Source of the DNA: Platismatia glauca
Lineage: Eukaryota; Ascomycota; Lecanoromycetes; Lecanorales; Parmeliaceae
Length of the DNA: 64,000 bases
Assembly (NCBI GenBank): GCA_963556305.1
Contig: OY745766.1
Span: forward strand, 310,001 to 374,000
Direction: 5' to 3'
The position numbers and the translations under genes were made by a program. The notes beneath the pieces were generated by a model. The model was not told the DNA's origin, ran no database searches, and saw only the letters and a list, made by a program, of their open reading frames with translations. Shown one piece after another: positions 43,719 through 56,174 of the stretch (position 1 is its first letter; each line of letters opens with the position of its first letter).

Positions 43719-46700
43719 CTACCGCACACTCACCCCCGAGCGCTTCGTGTAGAGCCGTGTTGCAATGTTCATGGAAGCTAGCTCTTGGAAGAGTAATTTG
43801 GCTGCGTATGGGATGTGGATCTGGGAGATCTTCGTTTTGTTGTGGCAAGGTCGGCACTCGAACGAGTTTTTCTTGAGGTTACTACCCTCTCGGTCAGCTC
43901 AAAGTCTTGGCAATGACAATTCCCCGTAACGTAACCAAGCCGCATTGCATTGTGGGGTAAAAAGCACGTGAAGCACGTGCGAAGACCAAGGCAGCAGGCA
44001 AGGGTGAGGAAGAAAGGAGGCACTTACGCAACAGGTGTCATCAGCCCGCAGATGTCACAAATATGCACTCGGAAGGCGTCAGACACTTCGAATAGCCGCT
44101 CTTTCAAGAAGGCACTTGCACCATGAGCGATCATGCAATCCCGCTCCATCTCCCCAAAACGGAGTCCACCGTCCCGAGCTCGCCCCTCGACAGGCTGTCT
44201 AGTCAGGATTTGTACCGGGCCTCTGGCCCGAGCGTGGATCTTGTCATCCACCATATGCCGTAAGCGCTGGTAATATGTTGGCCCCAAGAAGACTTGCGTA
44301 ACCAGCTTTCGTCCCGTGTGGCCATTGTACATGACCTCAAAGCCTCGAGACTGATAACCATGCTCGCGAAGCAGCCTCGAGACCGAGTCGACGGTGACTT
44401 CCGTGAAAGGTGTAGCGTCACCTTCAAAGCCTCGCAAGGAGGACACTTTACTCAAAAGACACTCGATTAAATGAGCAATCGTCATTCGAGACGGGATAGC
44501 ATGTGGGTTGATGATGAGATCCGGCACCATACCCTCGCTAGTAAACGGCATATCTTCCTGGCGGTAAGTGATACCAATGGTCCCTTTTTGACCGTGCCTC
44601 GATGCAAACTTATCCCCGATCTGAGGGATCTTAGTAGTTCGCATCCGGACTTTGACGAATCGCAAGCCTTCCGCATTGGTTGACAGTAGCACTTGATCAA
44701 CGATGCCGTTTTCAGTGCTTCGCAGTGGCGTAGAAGTGTCCCGCTTGACATGCAGCTTCGTCCGCTGGCCAAGCTCCTCAGCGTCTGGCGCGATGGGTGC
44801 GGTCTTGCCAATGATGATGTCTTCTCCAGATACTCGAACACCAGGCGCGACGAGTCCATCGTCATCCAGCTTGTCGTATGTGCCATGCTTGAGCTTCAAT
44901 GTATCGCTGCGCATTGGCTTCTCGAATTGTTCAACAACAGACATCCCAATCCGCTTCTCTTGATCGGTGTATGCTCGGTAGAAAAGACTTCGAAAAAGAC
45001 CACGATCGATACTGCTTTGATTCATAATCACCGAATCTTCTTGGTTGTAGCCGGAGTAACAAGCAATAGCCACAATGGCGTTCTGGCCTGCAGGTAGCTC
45101 TCTGAATTTGAGGAACTCCATCGATCTCGTTGTAGCAAGAGGCTTTTGAGGATAGTAGAGGATGTTGGCCATAGTATCCATGCGCTGCTGATAATTCGTG
45201 AGGAAGACTCCCATAGCCTGTTTACCCATAGCAGATTGGTACGTATTTCTAGGAGACTGAAAGTTGTGTCAGTACCGTACTCAATCATCAGAATATGCAC
45301 AATTACCTGATTATGGTCTGGAAATGGAATTATACTTGCGCATATTCCCAATATCATACTGGGATGAATTTCGCAGTGTGTCCACGTGTGTGCTGTTGGA
45401 TTCATAGGTGCCTTGACACGCTTGTTCAATTCATCTGGATTCGCTTCTGGCATTGCGTATCCGGCTTGAAGCTGACGCGAAATTTCCAAGTCTTCTGGTG
45501 TCATGACAATCATGATAGTCTCCTCTTCTTCGGCATCCACATACTCGACAACTCCCTCCTTGACCAATCCCTGCCATCCCATATCCGCCTCTTCTCTAAC
45601 GTCGGGTTCCGTAGTGGCCCAATTTTCTCTGTCCAGCTCGAGCTTCTGGACGTGATCTTTTGTCAACACGAGATTGCCCCGATTGCTACTCCTAGGGTCG
45701 TTGTCGATAACGAAAAGCGGCCTGCAGACTCTTCCTGCGTCCGTAAAGACCTTGAATTCTCGATCTCTTATGTCACGGACCAAGCTGACTTCATGAGAGA
45801 TCAAGCCTCTTCGCCGAAGATTCTGTACAGTACCCACAAGGTGCGCGGGATCTCGGTGGACGCCGACCCAGACGCCATTTACAAAGATCTTTGTCGCATT
45901 GGGTGAGTTCAGGGGCTCATATTCTTCTAGCACCTCCATGTTTCTCTGGATCATGAAATCAACTATAGGTTCGCTCGGTGTACCGACTGTGATATAGCAC
46001 ATGAGGGCCAGATTCTTCACCAAGCCACAGGCCTGGCCTTCGGGAGTTTCGGCAGGGCAGACCAGGCCCCAGTGGGTGTTGTGTAACTGACGTGGTTTAG
46101 CAATCTTGCCGTCACGTCCGATAGGTGTGTTGGTCCGTCGGAGATGTGACAATGTGGAGGCGAATGTGTAGCGATTGAGCACTTGCGAGACACCCGCTTT
46201 GACAGATGCTGCCTTCTTTTGGTCTCCCCAATTGCCAGTGGCGAGTGAATACCTCAGACCGTTGGTCAAGTGAGTGGACTTCACAGCTAGCGTCATGTTG
46301 AACTCTTTGTTATTCTCTACACACTTTTGGAGATACTTGTAGACATCCTTTGTCAGCTTGTTGAAAGTCCCACGGAATAGGCTTGCAAGCAAAGGACCAG
46401 CCAGATCGAGCCGCTTCTTGCCAAAGTGATCTCGGTCGTCAACCTCTCTTCGACCAAGTGCACACTGTAGCAAACGGTGAACCATGTAGCCAAGGAAGAA
46501 CGCTTTGCGCGTCTCACTACCTTCGACCTGCGATATATGTGGCAGGAGCTCCTTCTGCATTATATCCCGCGCATACTTGATACGCTTGTCGCGAGTGACT
46601 CCTTGAGAGTTGCCCCGTTTGCCGATGAAATCGAGAGCGACTTCACGATCCTGTATGACAAAGGCCTCCTCAATGCAAGGTTTCAGCATTTCCAGCATCT

Positions 46701-47685
46701 GTGTATCCTTGCGATCGTAGCAGATGTGGTTGAGAATATCTTCGTCCGAGACAACTCCTAGAGCTCTGAAAACTATGGCTATTGGGATCTCGGTCTTGAT
46801 ATACGGTAGTGTGCATTTGATGGTCTGGCCAAAGCCGCCTTTGGAACCCTCGCCTTTCTCATACAGCTTCATCTGCATGCTTGAGATGAGTCTTGAGCCC
46901 TTCTCGACAGCGCTTCGGATCTCGGCAACGTATGGTGTATTGCTCTGAGCCTTCTTAAAGACTTGTACGATGTTGGCCGCGCTCCTTTCCTGCGCGATGA
47001 GGACCTTTTCGCTACCATTTATTACGAAATATCCTCCTTGGTCATATGGGCACTCGCTATAGGCATATAGCGCTTCTTCTGGCATGTCTTTTAGCACGCA
47101 ATACTTGGATTTTAGCATGATTGGCAATTTCCCAATGAAGACCTTGATGGGTTCAGGATCTGGTTCTCCGTCCTCATTTTCCCATTGCAGGTATGTGCCA
47201 CCAGTTGGTTTTTGGATGAAATCGCCTTCTAGACCAGCAATCTCTTCATCACTAGGTTCCAAGATTGGCTTTTCCCGCGCTATCGACTTCTTCATGGTCA
47301 TCTCGAGATATAGAGGGCTTGAGTATGTAAGACCTCGGTCGCGCGCTTCGAATGGGAATAGCGTCATGGTACTACCATCCGACTCGGTGATCGCGGGCCG
47401 TGAGAGTAGAACAGTGCCAAACTTGATCTCGTATCTCCTGAGCACTGGGGCCTCCGGTTCATCTTCTGACTGTGGCAGATTTTGATCGAGTGTGAGGAGC
47501 GAGTTCTCTGAAATCAGCTCTTGCATCGTAGTGGAAACGAACTCGTCAAAAGAGTCCAGCTGCTGCGACACCAGACCCTTGGTGTCAAAGAAGGATGAGA
47601 CGACCTGCCAGCAGTCCTCCGCGGTGATCCCCTCCTCTTCCTCCTCGAGATATGCATCATCGTAGGTTTCATCGTAGGTAGACAT
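43719..47685 (-). CDS. RPB2: RNA polymerase II second-largest subunit
   Basis: Second-largest subunit of nuclear RNA polymerase II, forming one side of the active site. Exons on the minus strand: 45307-47685, 44028-45256, 43719-43881, 1256 residues. The start MSTYDETYDDAYLEEEEEG follows an upstream in-frame GTG. Motifs in order: YCVLKDMPEEALYAYSECPY (protrusion/lobe), NTHWGLVCPAETPEGQACGL (fork), CEIHPSMILGICASIIPFPD, GYNQEDSVIMNQSSIDRGLF (hybrid-binding), DKFASRHGQKGTIGI, and GFEVMYNGHTGRKL. The clamp zinc motif CDICGLMTPVANLKKNSFEC plus RPC is completed by the 146-nt last intron (43882-44027). The first intron (45257-45306) is 50 nt. Length is normal. It is divergent from the MFS transporter. 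Confidence 0.97.
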
Positions 47686-48535
47686 AGTCGCAAAGATCAA
47701 CACCTAGTCTGCAAGATCCCTCACGGTCTTGTCATTCGCCTTGAATTGTGAGGAGGCACAGAGGCAAAGGTGCTTGAGCAGCGCGCGGCCGCAGCGCAAG
47801 TCTTGGACCTTTTCCACCCTCGCCGGCATTAAAAGAACGTGATCGGAAGGTAGGTCCTTCACAGGTGTGGAAGACAAAGATGAAAGAAAGGTGATGTTGA
47901 GGAGGGAGATGATGACTGGGACTGAAGGGAAATTCCAGACTTGATGGCCTTTGAGCCGCACGTCCTTAGCGCGATTGCTCATTCGAAAAAGTCTTGGCAT
48001 TTTCGATGCGGAATAACCCTCTCCGGAAGGCTATGCTGTTGTAGTATAGAACGAAGGAACGAGGGAGGCGAGAAGGAGGAGAGGGAAGTTTCTTACCACA
48101 TTACTGACCTGTCTTTTGGCACCACAGAATCAGCCAGCTGCAGTGAAGCAGGCAGCCAAGTTGTTCAGCACGGCAATGACTCCTGAAGAATCTCCGGGTG
48201 TACCTGCCAAAGATGGGGTTGACTAGCATCCGGTCCTGCTCGGGGTTCCAGATTTCTAAGCGGTTAGAAGCGGCGGAGGATAGATTCGATTCCACACTTC
48301 TACATACCAGCGTTTGCTTTCCTGCCCCTTCAAGTTGGAAGGTGCAGCCGACTTAGTTATCATGGGAGGGGGGTATTTGACTACTGCTACTGCAGTAAGC
48401 TTCAGGCTTCCATAAATCATCATCCTTCTACCCACAAGAACCGGGGGTCTTCTTGTTCCACTCTCGAACTCTTCATGGACCAACGAGCTTGCAAGGTCGA
48501 GCAGGTGCAAGAAGGATCTACAGCACAACTTTCCA
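47686..48535. other. Divergent region RPB2 / MFS transporter
   Basis: 850 bp between the two start codons. A 98-codon minus-strand ORF (47704-48000) ends just upstream of the RPB2 ATG; it may be an upstream ORF in the leader but resembles no known protein. An ATG at 48477 opens a plus ORF out of frame with the transporter. Confidence 0.45.
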
Positions 48536-50424
48536 ATGGTCAGGGTGCAGAAAGCGCGGAAGCTGCCCGTTCAACAGCTGCTCATTCTTTCGATATGTCG
48601 CTTCGCTGAGCCTCTCTCATTGACCTCCGTCTGTATGTATATCCCCGAGCATTCTTTTCTCAATTTATAAGTGTCATAAAAGATGTATGGACCAACAATG
48701 CTCTTGCGCTCCGTCAAGCTGCCTCTTGTATCTCGGGCAAGGCTAATTCCAAAATATTCATAGTCCCCTACCTCCCAGAAATGATTGAGAGCTTTGGCAT
48801 ACCCAAGAACCAGGTGTCCAAATGGGCGGGAATTACATCAGCAGTCTACTCTTTGAGTCAAGCTGTCACAGGCATTGCGTGGGGTCGAGCATCAGACACG
48901 TTTGGCAGGAAGCCTGTCATATTGACCGCCATGACATGTATAATGACAACTAGCATCTTATTCGGCTTTTCCCGAACTCTGGTATGGGCTATCGTAGCTC
49001 GCTCATTGACCGGTGCGAGTTGTGGGAACGTGGGCGTTATTAGAACCACGGTTGCAGAAATGGTACCTTATAAGGAGCTTCAACCCAAAGCGTTCTCAGT
49101 CATGCCCCTAGTGTGGACTATTGGGAGCATCTTTGGACCTATGTTTGGGGGCGTTCTCGCAGATCCTGTGTCAAAATATTCAAAGGTGTTTGGTGAAAAT
49201 GGGCTCTTCAAAACGTACCCCTTTGCATTGCCAAATCTTGTAGGAGCCGCCTTTTTCCTTATCGGACTCTCTGTTGGGACGTTGTTTCTAAAGGAGACGT
49301 TGGAGACGAAGAAAACCCAACGGGACTACGGGATCAGATTGGGAAAACTCCTATTACTGCCTTTCACGCACAAGAAGTCGGGGTTTAAGGTGTCACTTGA
49401 AGAAGAGCAATCGGCATCGTTGTTGAAGCACTCGCGCAGCGCTGCGACGGCCTCGCTCGATGATGACATCGACCCTCAAGACAACCGCAAGGCCGCTCCT
49501 TTACTAGCACCTCCGACCTATCGAGAAGTATTCTCGCGACAGTCCAACCTGAACCTCCTGGCTTACAGCATCTTAGCACTTCACTCTCTTGCATACGACC
49601 AGCTGCTTCCAATATTTATGCATTACCCTCAGCAGAGCGACCGCTCCGCAAATCCAGATGTTCATCTACCTTTCAAGTTCACCGGCGGCTTTGGTTTAAA
49701 TTCCGATCGCATCGGTCTTCTTTTCACAGTCTACGGGGTCGTCGGCATGCTCATACAGTTCTTCATGTTCCCACCGCTAGCTCGTCGTTACGGGGTTTTG
49801 CCATGTCTCAAGGTCGTTACGACGATGCTTCCGATTGCCTACATCATCACGCCCTTTACCGCCCTTTTTCCTACGCCTACAACCCAACAGATCGGTATAC
49901 TCGTTGTTATGATTATTAAATGCTGGGCAACCATCTTTGCATTTCCATGCTCCTTGATTCTCCTGACCAACAGCGCTGTTTCTCTACGCATACTTGGGAC
50001 CTTGAACGGCGTGGCTGTAAGTATCAGCGCTATTGGGCGGGCGGCAGGACCTGCAATTGGAGGCTATACTTTTACTTTTGGGGTAGACAATGGATATGGA
50101 ATTCTGCCTTGGTGGATCATGGGGTGCTTTGGTATTCTCGGAGCAATCGTACCGTGGTGGCTTGTGGAGATGGAAGGTTTCGGTGGTGGCAACGATGACA
50201 GTGATAGTGATGAGACTGGCCAGGACGAAGCAACACTACCTAATGAGAGCGAAGAACAAGAGACATCAACCGCAACCTTGGTCGACAACGAGCCACCCGC
50301 AGAGATCGGAAACGACCATGACCAGTTTGGCATTGAGGGAACTCGAGATTATGGCTCAGCAGGTCTCTCAAAGACTATCAGTCGGAGCAGCGGAGAAGCA
50401 CCTTTCGGCTCTTCTCTGAAGTGA
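48536..50424 (+). CDS. Major facilitator superfamily transporter
   Basis: Membrane transporter of about 12 helices, 585 residues in exons 48536-48632 and 48764-50424. The intron (48633-48763, gtatgt...tcatag) joins ...AEPLSLTSV to FPYLPEMIESFGIPK, restoring the first helix. The MFS motif after helix two is GRASDTFGRKPV. A hydrophilic central loop (about residues 225-265) and a long acidic cytoplasmic tail rich in Asp, Glu and Ser are present. The overall pattern (YLPEMI, VGVIRTTVAEMVP, GRAAGPAIGGY) matches the fungal family related to plant zinc-induced-facilitator-like proteins and yeast YCR023C; the substrate is unknown. The start at 48536 fits the frame of exon one; an N-terminal extension through an upstream exon is possible. 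Confidence 0.92.
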
Positions 50425-51328
50425 ATCTCAAAGTTCACGCCGCCATCGACACAAACAGGTAATTAAAAGCGGGTGACTGAGCAACGGCTTGCGTCAAATG
50501 AAGTTTTCTCCCGCACTAACATAGCTTCAAAGCAGAACGACGATACCACGGCTATGAATGCTCTATCAAAAGTTCGGATCCTGCTATTAGACTTTTCTTC
50601 GCACTCTAAACTCTAGATATAGACGAAATAGAAAACACATCATCCCCAAGACCCAGAGAACAAAAGAACGGGAGGTCAAGCGCATTCGGGAATAAAATCG
50701 GATAGCCTTAGTCAAGATCACTTCAAGAAGAGCGCCCAACAACCCAATGTTTATTTATACATTGATGTTGCTTTTGTGGACAGCCTGCCTCTCTTTCCTA
50801 CCGACCTTCCACCAAAAGTGCCAAACGCGGGCCCTTCAAGCCTGCCCCTTCTTTTTTCACGGACACTACAAACGCCTATCTTGATGGCTACTGTTCTTCT
50901 CTTGGGGAACCTTACTGCTACATGGGGATCGGGATACAGCAGTGGGCTTGCACGGTCGTCACCATGGTTCCAAACGAGCGGCTCGTTGGCGGAAAGTAGG
51001 CACCGGTCAATACGGGTCGGACTTGATTCTGTCTTCGGGTTTGAGGAGTGGGTTCAGGGATCCTTGGGCCGTGTTGAAGTGCAGGGATGGGGATGGGAGA
51101 GGAGTGTGTGAGAGTGATGGAGCAACCTATGCTGATGTTGTAGGCTTCTGACCAAAGAATGTTGTTATCTGTTCGTCGTTGCCACTGCGGCGGTCAATAT
51201 GATGTACGGCTCATCGTTGCGTCAGTCGGGATGATGCTCATGTGTCAGCCCATCCCAACCTATTAAACACATATCCACATCGCAACCGCCAACACCGCCC
51301 AATGCCAGATCTACAATCTTGAATGCCG
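50425..51328. other. Intergenic, no supported gene
   Basis: 904 bp convergent region between the transporter stop and the next minus-strand gene. A 111-codon plus ORF (50776-51111) has no recognisable feature. Confidence 0.5.
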
Positions 51329-51949
51329 TCAATTCGTCCTCTTCCGACTCAGCCAATTCCCAATACTGCTTCTCCTCCGTCTACTCTCCCCCACCCCATT
51401 TCCCCGCTCCCTCACAATCTCTCCATCTGCCCCTTCATCCTCCTGCGCTCCCCGTCCCTCTCGCACAGCACTCTCCCCGACCTTACTCTCCTTCCTCTTC
51501 CTCCCAATCCTCATCTTCAACGGCGGCGGCTGCCGCGCGATCCTCTCCTTCATGGTCTCCGCCCCATAAAACCCCACGAGCGTGCTCTTGTCCGCCGGCT
51601 CCGTGTACAGTTTCTCCTCGGCCCAAGCCCTCAACGCTGCCAGATATTCCTCTTCCGTAGCATGGCCGCGGTATCTGGCCGGGGTGTAGGCGGGGAGCAG
51701 GGATGCGTTGTCCGTGTCTGTAGAGTGGCGGGGCAGGCTTTGCTGGTTGAGGTTGTTTTGGGGCGGTCTGAACGGGTTGGTGGGGGAGCCGCGAGGAGAG
51801 GAGCCGCTGGTTGGCAGGACGGGGGCGGACTGCAGTCGTGTACGCTGACGACTTGCGGGGGCGTAGAATTCGGGATGGGAGTCGAAGGATGGAGGGTCAT
51901 CGTTTGCGGGTGGAGGGAGGAGGGGGAGGGTGTCTGTTTCTGTGGCCAT
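51329..51949 (-). CDS. Conserved fungal hypothetical protein
   Basis: Single-exon ORF, 206 residues from the ATG at 51949 (an in-frame ATG at 51970 adds seven). The start MATETDTLPLLPPPANDDPP is followed by a Ser/Pro/Asn-rich disordered part. The best structured segment, about residues 100-150, reads YRGHATEEEYLAALRAWAEE and DKSTLVGFYGAETMKERIA; this EEEYLAALRAWAE...TLVGFYG pattern resembles uncharacterised proteins I recall from other filamentous fungi. The C-terminus is basic (RRRRSSIGNWLSRKR). No signal peptide or membrane segment. Function unknown. Confidence 0.75.
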   Translation of the reverse strand: MATETDTLPLLPPPANDDPPSFDSHPEFYAPASRQRTRLQSAPVLPTSGSSPRGSPTNPFRPPQNNLNQQSLPRHSTDTDNASLLPAYTPARYRGHATEEEYLAALRAWAEEKLYTEPADKSTLVGFYGAETMKERIARQPPPLKMRIGRKRKESKVGESAVREGRGAQEDEGADGEIVRERGNGVGESRRRRSSIGNWLSRKRTN

Positions 51950-52552
51950 TGTTGTATTGTGGTAGGGCACTGGTGGTCAGAGGGTTGAGGCAGAAGGCAG
52001 TTGATAGAGGCGAGAGAGGTTCACGGGTTTGTGAGTGCAGGGGACTTGGACATGATTGGTGGCAAAAGAGTCTACGGTTATAGGTCGCTTGTTCAGCCCA
52101 TGAAGGGCCAGAGATTTGGCACGAGGCGAGAGCTTGCGTCTTGTCTTGTAGAGGCGGCCCGTTCTACGCCGATCATCCTCAATTCGGGCAAGCGTGCTTG
52201 CGGGAGGTTTTGAAAGTACTAATTACTTACCTACCTCCCTACCTACTTAGGTACTCACCTGCCTAACAAAAGCTCATTACTCATTGAGGAACCTATCACA
52301 GAAGTGAGAGAATAAGTGGACCAAAGTTCTCAACATCCAGCATCTGCAGTTGTTGTCAATGCTCACTTCCCCTGCTTCATCAAATTTGAAGTTATCGCCG
52401 CTCTCCGCTCGTGTGACGCGAGTGCGAATCGAAAGATTTCATTGTACTAATGTGTGTACTCGTACATGTCAAGTCGATACCTTCCCTCCAATATTTCCGT
52501 CAAGCCAAAAAAATGTGTCCCGTGTCTCGTATGCTGCTGCCACGTGAGTCAC
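51950..52552. other. Intergenic, AGGTA/TACCT-rich
   Basis: 603 bp. Around 52225-52260 the sequence contains repeated TTACCTACC/CTACTTAGGTACT motifs similar to those in other spacers of this window. No gene seen. Confidence 0.5.
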
Positions 52553-53245
52553 TCAAGTAGGCACCACCTCTATAGTAAAGGGAGTACTGTCCCCCACCAC
52601 TCCGAGCTCCAAAATCTCCCCAACTTGCGTTCCATTGACAATGTTGGATGGGTCAAAGTAGAACTCGACAAGCGGGCCCCACTGACAAGTCAAAACCCCT
52701 TTCGCGATTTGACAAGTCACCACGACCAATCCCCACTCATCGAGATCGGCCGGGGCTTCGAATTCCAAAGTCTGGGTATACGGATGACCATTAGAGACGC
52801 ACGCATACAGCGGACCGGATGCACTGTTGCACTGAAGCGTGCCGTCGGCGTTTAGAGTGAAATTTGCGGCTCCGGCGGAGTTTTTGCCACCGAATTGAAG
52901 GGCCTTGTCTCCGCTCAGCGTGATGGCTGGGAAAGGGTCGGGAATGATTTTGAAGTAAGAGCCGTCAAACTCGGTCTGACCTGTATCTGCTGCGACAAGG
53001 TAGAAGGTTGATGGTACCGGGGTCGGTGTTGCAGTTGAGGATTTGGTTGACGAGGAAGATATGTGATGGGTTGAGCTTGTTGTTGCTGTCGTTTTTTTGG
53101 TAGTGCTGGTGTGGTGGGTTGAGCTGGTTGGTGCAACAGTGTGTTTAGTGGTGCTGGTAAGGTGATGCGATGAGCTGGTTGAAAGTAGTGCAACTGTCGA
53201 TGCGATGGAAAGCAGGCTCCAACGCCAGAAAGTTTGAATGAGCAT
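52553..53245 (-). CDS. Ser/Thr-rich secreted hypothetical protein
   Basis: Single-exon ORF of 230 residues. A hydrophobic N-terminus (LLSIASTVALLSTSS) looks like a signal peptide. Residues about 25-80 are a mucin-like Ser/Thr/His/Lys stretch with imperfect repeats such as SSTHHTSTTKKTTATTSSTH, likely O-glycosylated. The C-terminal 145 residues form a predicted beta-rich domain with three or four cysteines (LQCNSASGPLYACV, VTCQIAKGVLTCQWG) and NGT/NFT sequons. No GPI-like hydrophobic tail. It is probably a cell-wall or extracellular protein. Family not recognised. Confidence 0.78.
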   Translation of the reverse strand: MLIQTFWRWSLLSIASTVALLSTSSSHHLTSTTKHTVAPTSSTHHTSTTKKTTATTSSTHHISSSSTKSSTATPTPVPSTFYLVAADTGQTEFDGSYFKIIPDPFPAITLSGDKALQFGGKNSAGAANFTLNADGTLQCNSASGPLYACVSNGHPYTQTLEFEAPADLDEWGLVVVTCQIAKGVLTCQWGPLVEFYFDPSNIVNGTQVGEILELGVVGDSTPFTIEVVPT

Positions 53246-56174
53246 TCTGATGTTGAGGGATTTAGTTGAAGATGATGCGGTGATGAGAAGAGGCAGTAGG
53301 AATCAGGTCTGAGACCTACCGCCTTTTTATATCTGGGAGTATTAGCGACAAGGCAGAGCGGCAGTGACAGTGATCATGGAATGCGGTGCTAGGAATGCAT
53401 ACATGATTCATGATATACGAGAAACAAGAGCCACAGCGGCCGTTTGCATCTCGATTGACTGCTTCGGGACTCGAGAAGCGAACGGAGGTGAGAAGGGCGC
53501 AATATCGATTGATCCAGATGCCTCCTGATGATGTTGCTGCTGCCTCAAAGTAGACACCTGAAGATGACGTGCATAAGCGAGGTTGCAATGCCGCTGCGCA
53601 CCTATTTCCGTCCACAAAGCCTCCGACTACATGGTTGGCTTCTCCGTCTCCATAGTCATAAGATCGTCGATATCATCGTCGTTGCGATGATATTGTCGAT
53701 ATCCTAGCGCTGACCTCGTCCATACGTGGTAGAGCACCTTTTGGATGATCACTTGACTGGCAGTCAATAAGCGACGAACAGGTTCACATGCCAGTATATA
53801 CTGGGTGGCAGCGGGGGTGGCTTGCAATCTAAGTATGCTCAGCTGCGCAGCCTGTTGGGAGTCTTCGGGTCGAATCGGTCAACCCGACGCCGCGGTAAGC
53901 CTCGAACCAGGAAAATTGACGCACTTCGGACGCACAATTGTAAGTGCTGCAGACCTGGCGAGCGGTAGGTATGCGTTCGGCGCACAAACAACGTGTGAGG
54001 ACGTGTGGGCCTCGATGGAAATAGAGCAGCCTTGCATTGATTTCACACTCTTTAACTATCGAATCTTTCCGGCCCTTCCTGCGCTTTCACATTAGATCAG
54101 CTCTTGTGGGGTAGAGGGGACGGAATTCAACAATCCGTATCATCATAATGTCTCGATCAACACCGTCGAGATCCTCATCTGGACGGGGATCGAGGGTATG
54201 AGAGAAGATAGAAAGCTAGCTAGCTACCAACATCAAGGCCATTTCCATCACCGTCACCTTGCCTTCCCTCACTCCGCCCAACAGCGACGTTCATGTCAGA
54301 GAGGTCCAGGCAATTGCACAAACGCAGGAGCATACGCAAACGGAGTTAAATACTTAGGCAAGTACGCATAATTCTTGGTGAGTATCGAGCACTATTGTCA
54401 CAGGAGCTTGCAGCAAGAGTCTCAACTAGACTTCAAATTTCGTGCCATCTCGCTTGAATGCAGTGATTTAAATCAAGATCCCTCCTCGAAGATTTGCACC
54501 CCTCTTGGCCGCTTTGAGATTTGATTTCAATGTCCATGGAAAAGGCAACGGATTGACACCACGGTTCGTGGTGTCATGGTGATAAAGCAACACCGAAGAA
54601 CGTGTCCCAATAGATATGCTGAATCTCTCGTCAATTACCTAGATGTCAGTGTGTCAGACCCTCGTCGATGAATTTGCTGTGATTTCAGCTACGAAAATGG
54701 AAACTGCCACAATCAAGCACGCTCTCGAGCAAGGGACGGCTTTCCTACGGAGCCAGGCAGCTCCACCAAAAACAGCAGGACTAGAGTCTGCCTTCATAAC
54801 CTCTTTTGCAGAGTTCAATATTTGTGAAATACTGCAGCGTTTCTGCATCGTGTCCGTGATTTCGCAGTCCAGTCGTCTATTTGGGACGAGCGCCTCATGG
54901 TATCCCTACTTTCCCTGCCACCACTGTACACATCACTCCCTAGTATTAATCTCTCGGTCACCATGACCCATGATGCACTCTGGTACGTTCCTGGGCATGT
55001 GTCCATCGGCAAATAAATCGTGCGATCTGTCCTCGGTCCATCTCCCGTATCAAAATTGGACAGTGTTCCAAGAGGACTTGGATTGGCAGCTAACATTGGC
55101 ATTGACATCCAACAACACAACTTGCCAGATCGCAGTGATCGGCTCGCCAAGATCAATGATCAATGACAGTCTCCCACAATTTCAGAAGAGGATCGATACC
55201 CATGCCACTCTAATCGATAATGGAGATTTTATCAAAGACTGAACCGTCAGTCCGACTTTGCACGAAGATAACGAGTTCTTAGCACCTACCAGCCGTTCAA
55301 AGCGATCGCGAAGCATGACCAAAACGACATCAAAGACGCATGAATTGAGTGAGGAAACAGTTTCCACGCGGACCTCGGGGTCAAAGTTCAAAGCCTTTCG
55401 TGTCGGCTGAGCCGCATTCACCGACTTTCCTCTCGAATGCAAAGCACGAGCGCATCGAACCCGCATCCAATCCCCAACATCTAAATAGATAGTTATCTAA
55501 AGCTGTATTCTCTCTATGAGAGACAAACACCAACAACGCCCCTTACGCAAACCTAATCCGACCAGCCGTTGTGGTGTTTGCGCACCACGACTCGCGGTCT
55601 AATCAAACGTCTATCCCCGATCATCGGCCCAGCATCACTCGCAAGATGTCGCGCTGTAGATATATCGAAGGACAAGTCTACACCAGCGGGTCCCTGCGCC
55701 CCGCGCGACAACCGACGTGGATACGACTTCGCCATCCGAATTCCAAGGATAGGTTTGTGGCCGTGGGTGTCTGAACGCCGGGACTGCGGGGCAAGGGGTG
55801 GATTCGGATGTGGATCTGTGGGAATCGGCTCGATGTTGTGGACGTCGGGACGGACGGGTCGGCGGTCGCGTTGGATGGATGTATTGACCAAGCGACCGAC
55901 TTGAGTAGTGTACATGATGGCCCCCGCCTCTAAAAGTACATGGGAGTTGAAAGCAAAAGAAACATGGTGGCCCGAAGGACGGCCGCCGAAACAAGGAAAC
56001 AAGCTGCAGAAACAAAAACCAACAGAAAATGAGGGACAAGCAGTACATATCCATCAGCATTATCCACAACATCCGCCTAGCCCATCCACGCATCCCCCAT
56101 ACAACCTAAACCCCACCAGACAAGCTCCCCAAACCGACGCAGCCACTCCGCCGCATCTGGCACTCCAACCCCAC
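53246..56174. other. Long intergenic region, no supported gene
   Basis: 2.9 kb. Many overlapping ORFs of 60-150 codons on both strands; none with a recognisable family or convincing exon chain. Nothing else identified. Confidence 0.45.

Noticed and set aside
47704..48000. 98-codon ORF just upstream of RPB2 on the same strand
   Set aside because: No recognisable family; more likely part of the RPB2 leader, possibly an upstream ORF. Not called as a protein gene.
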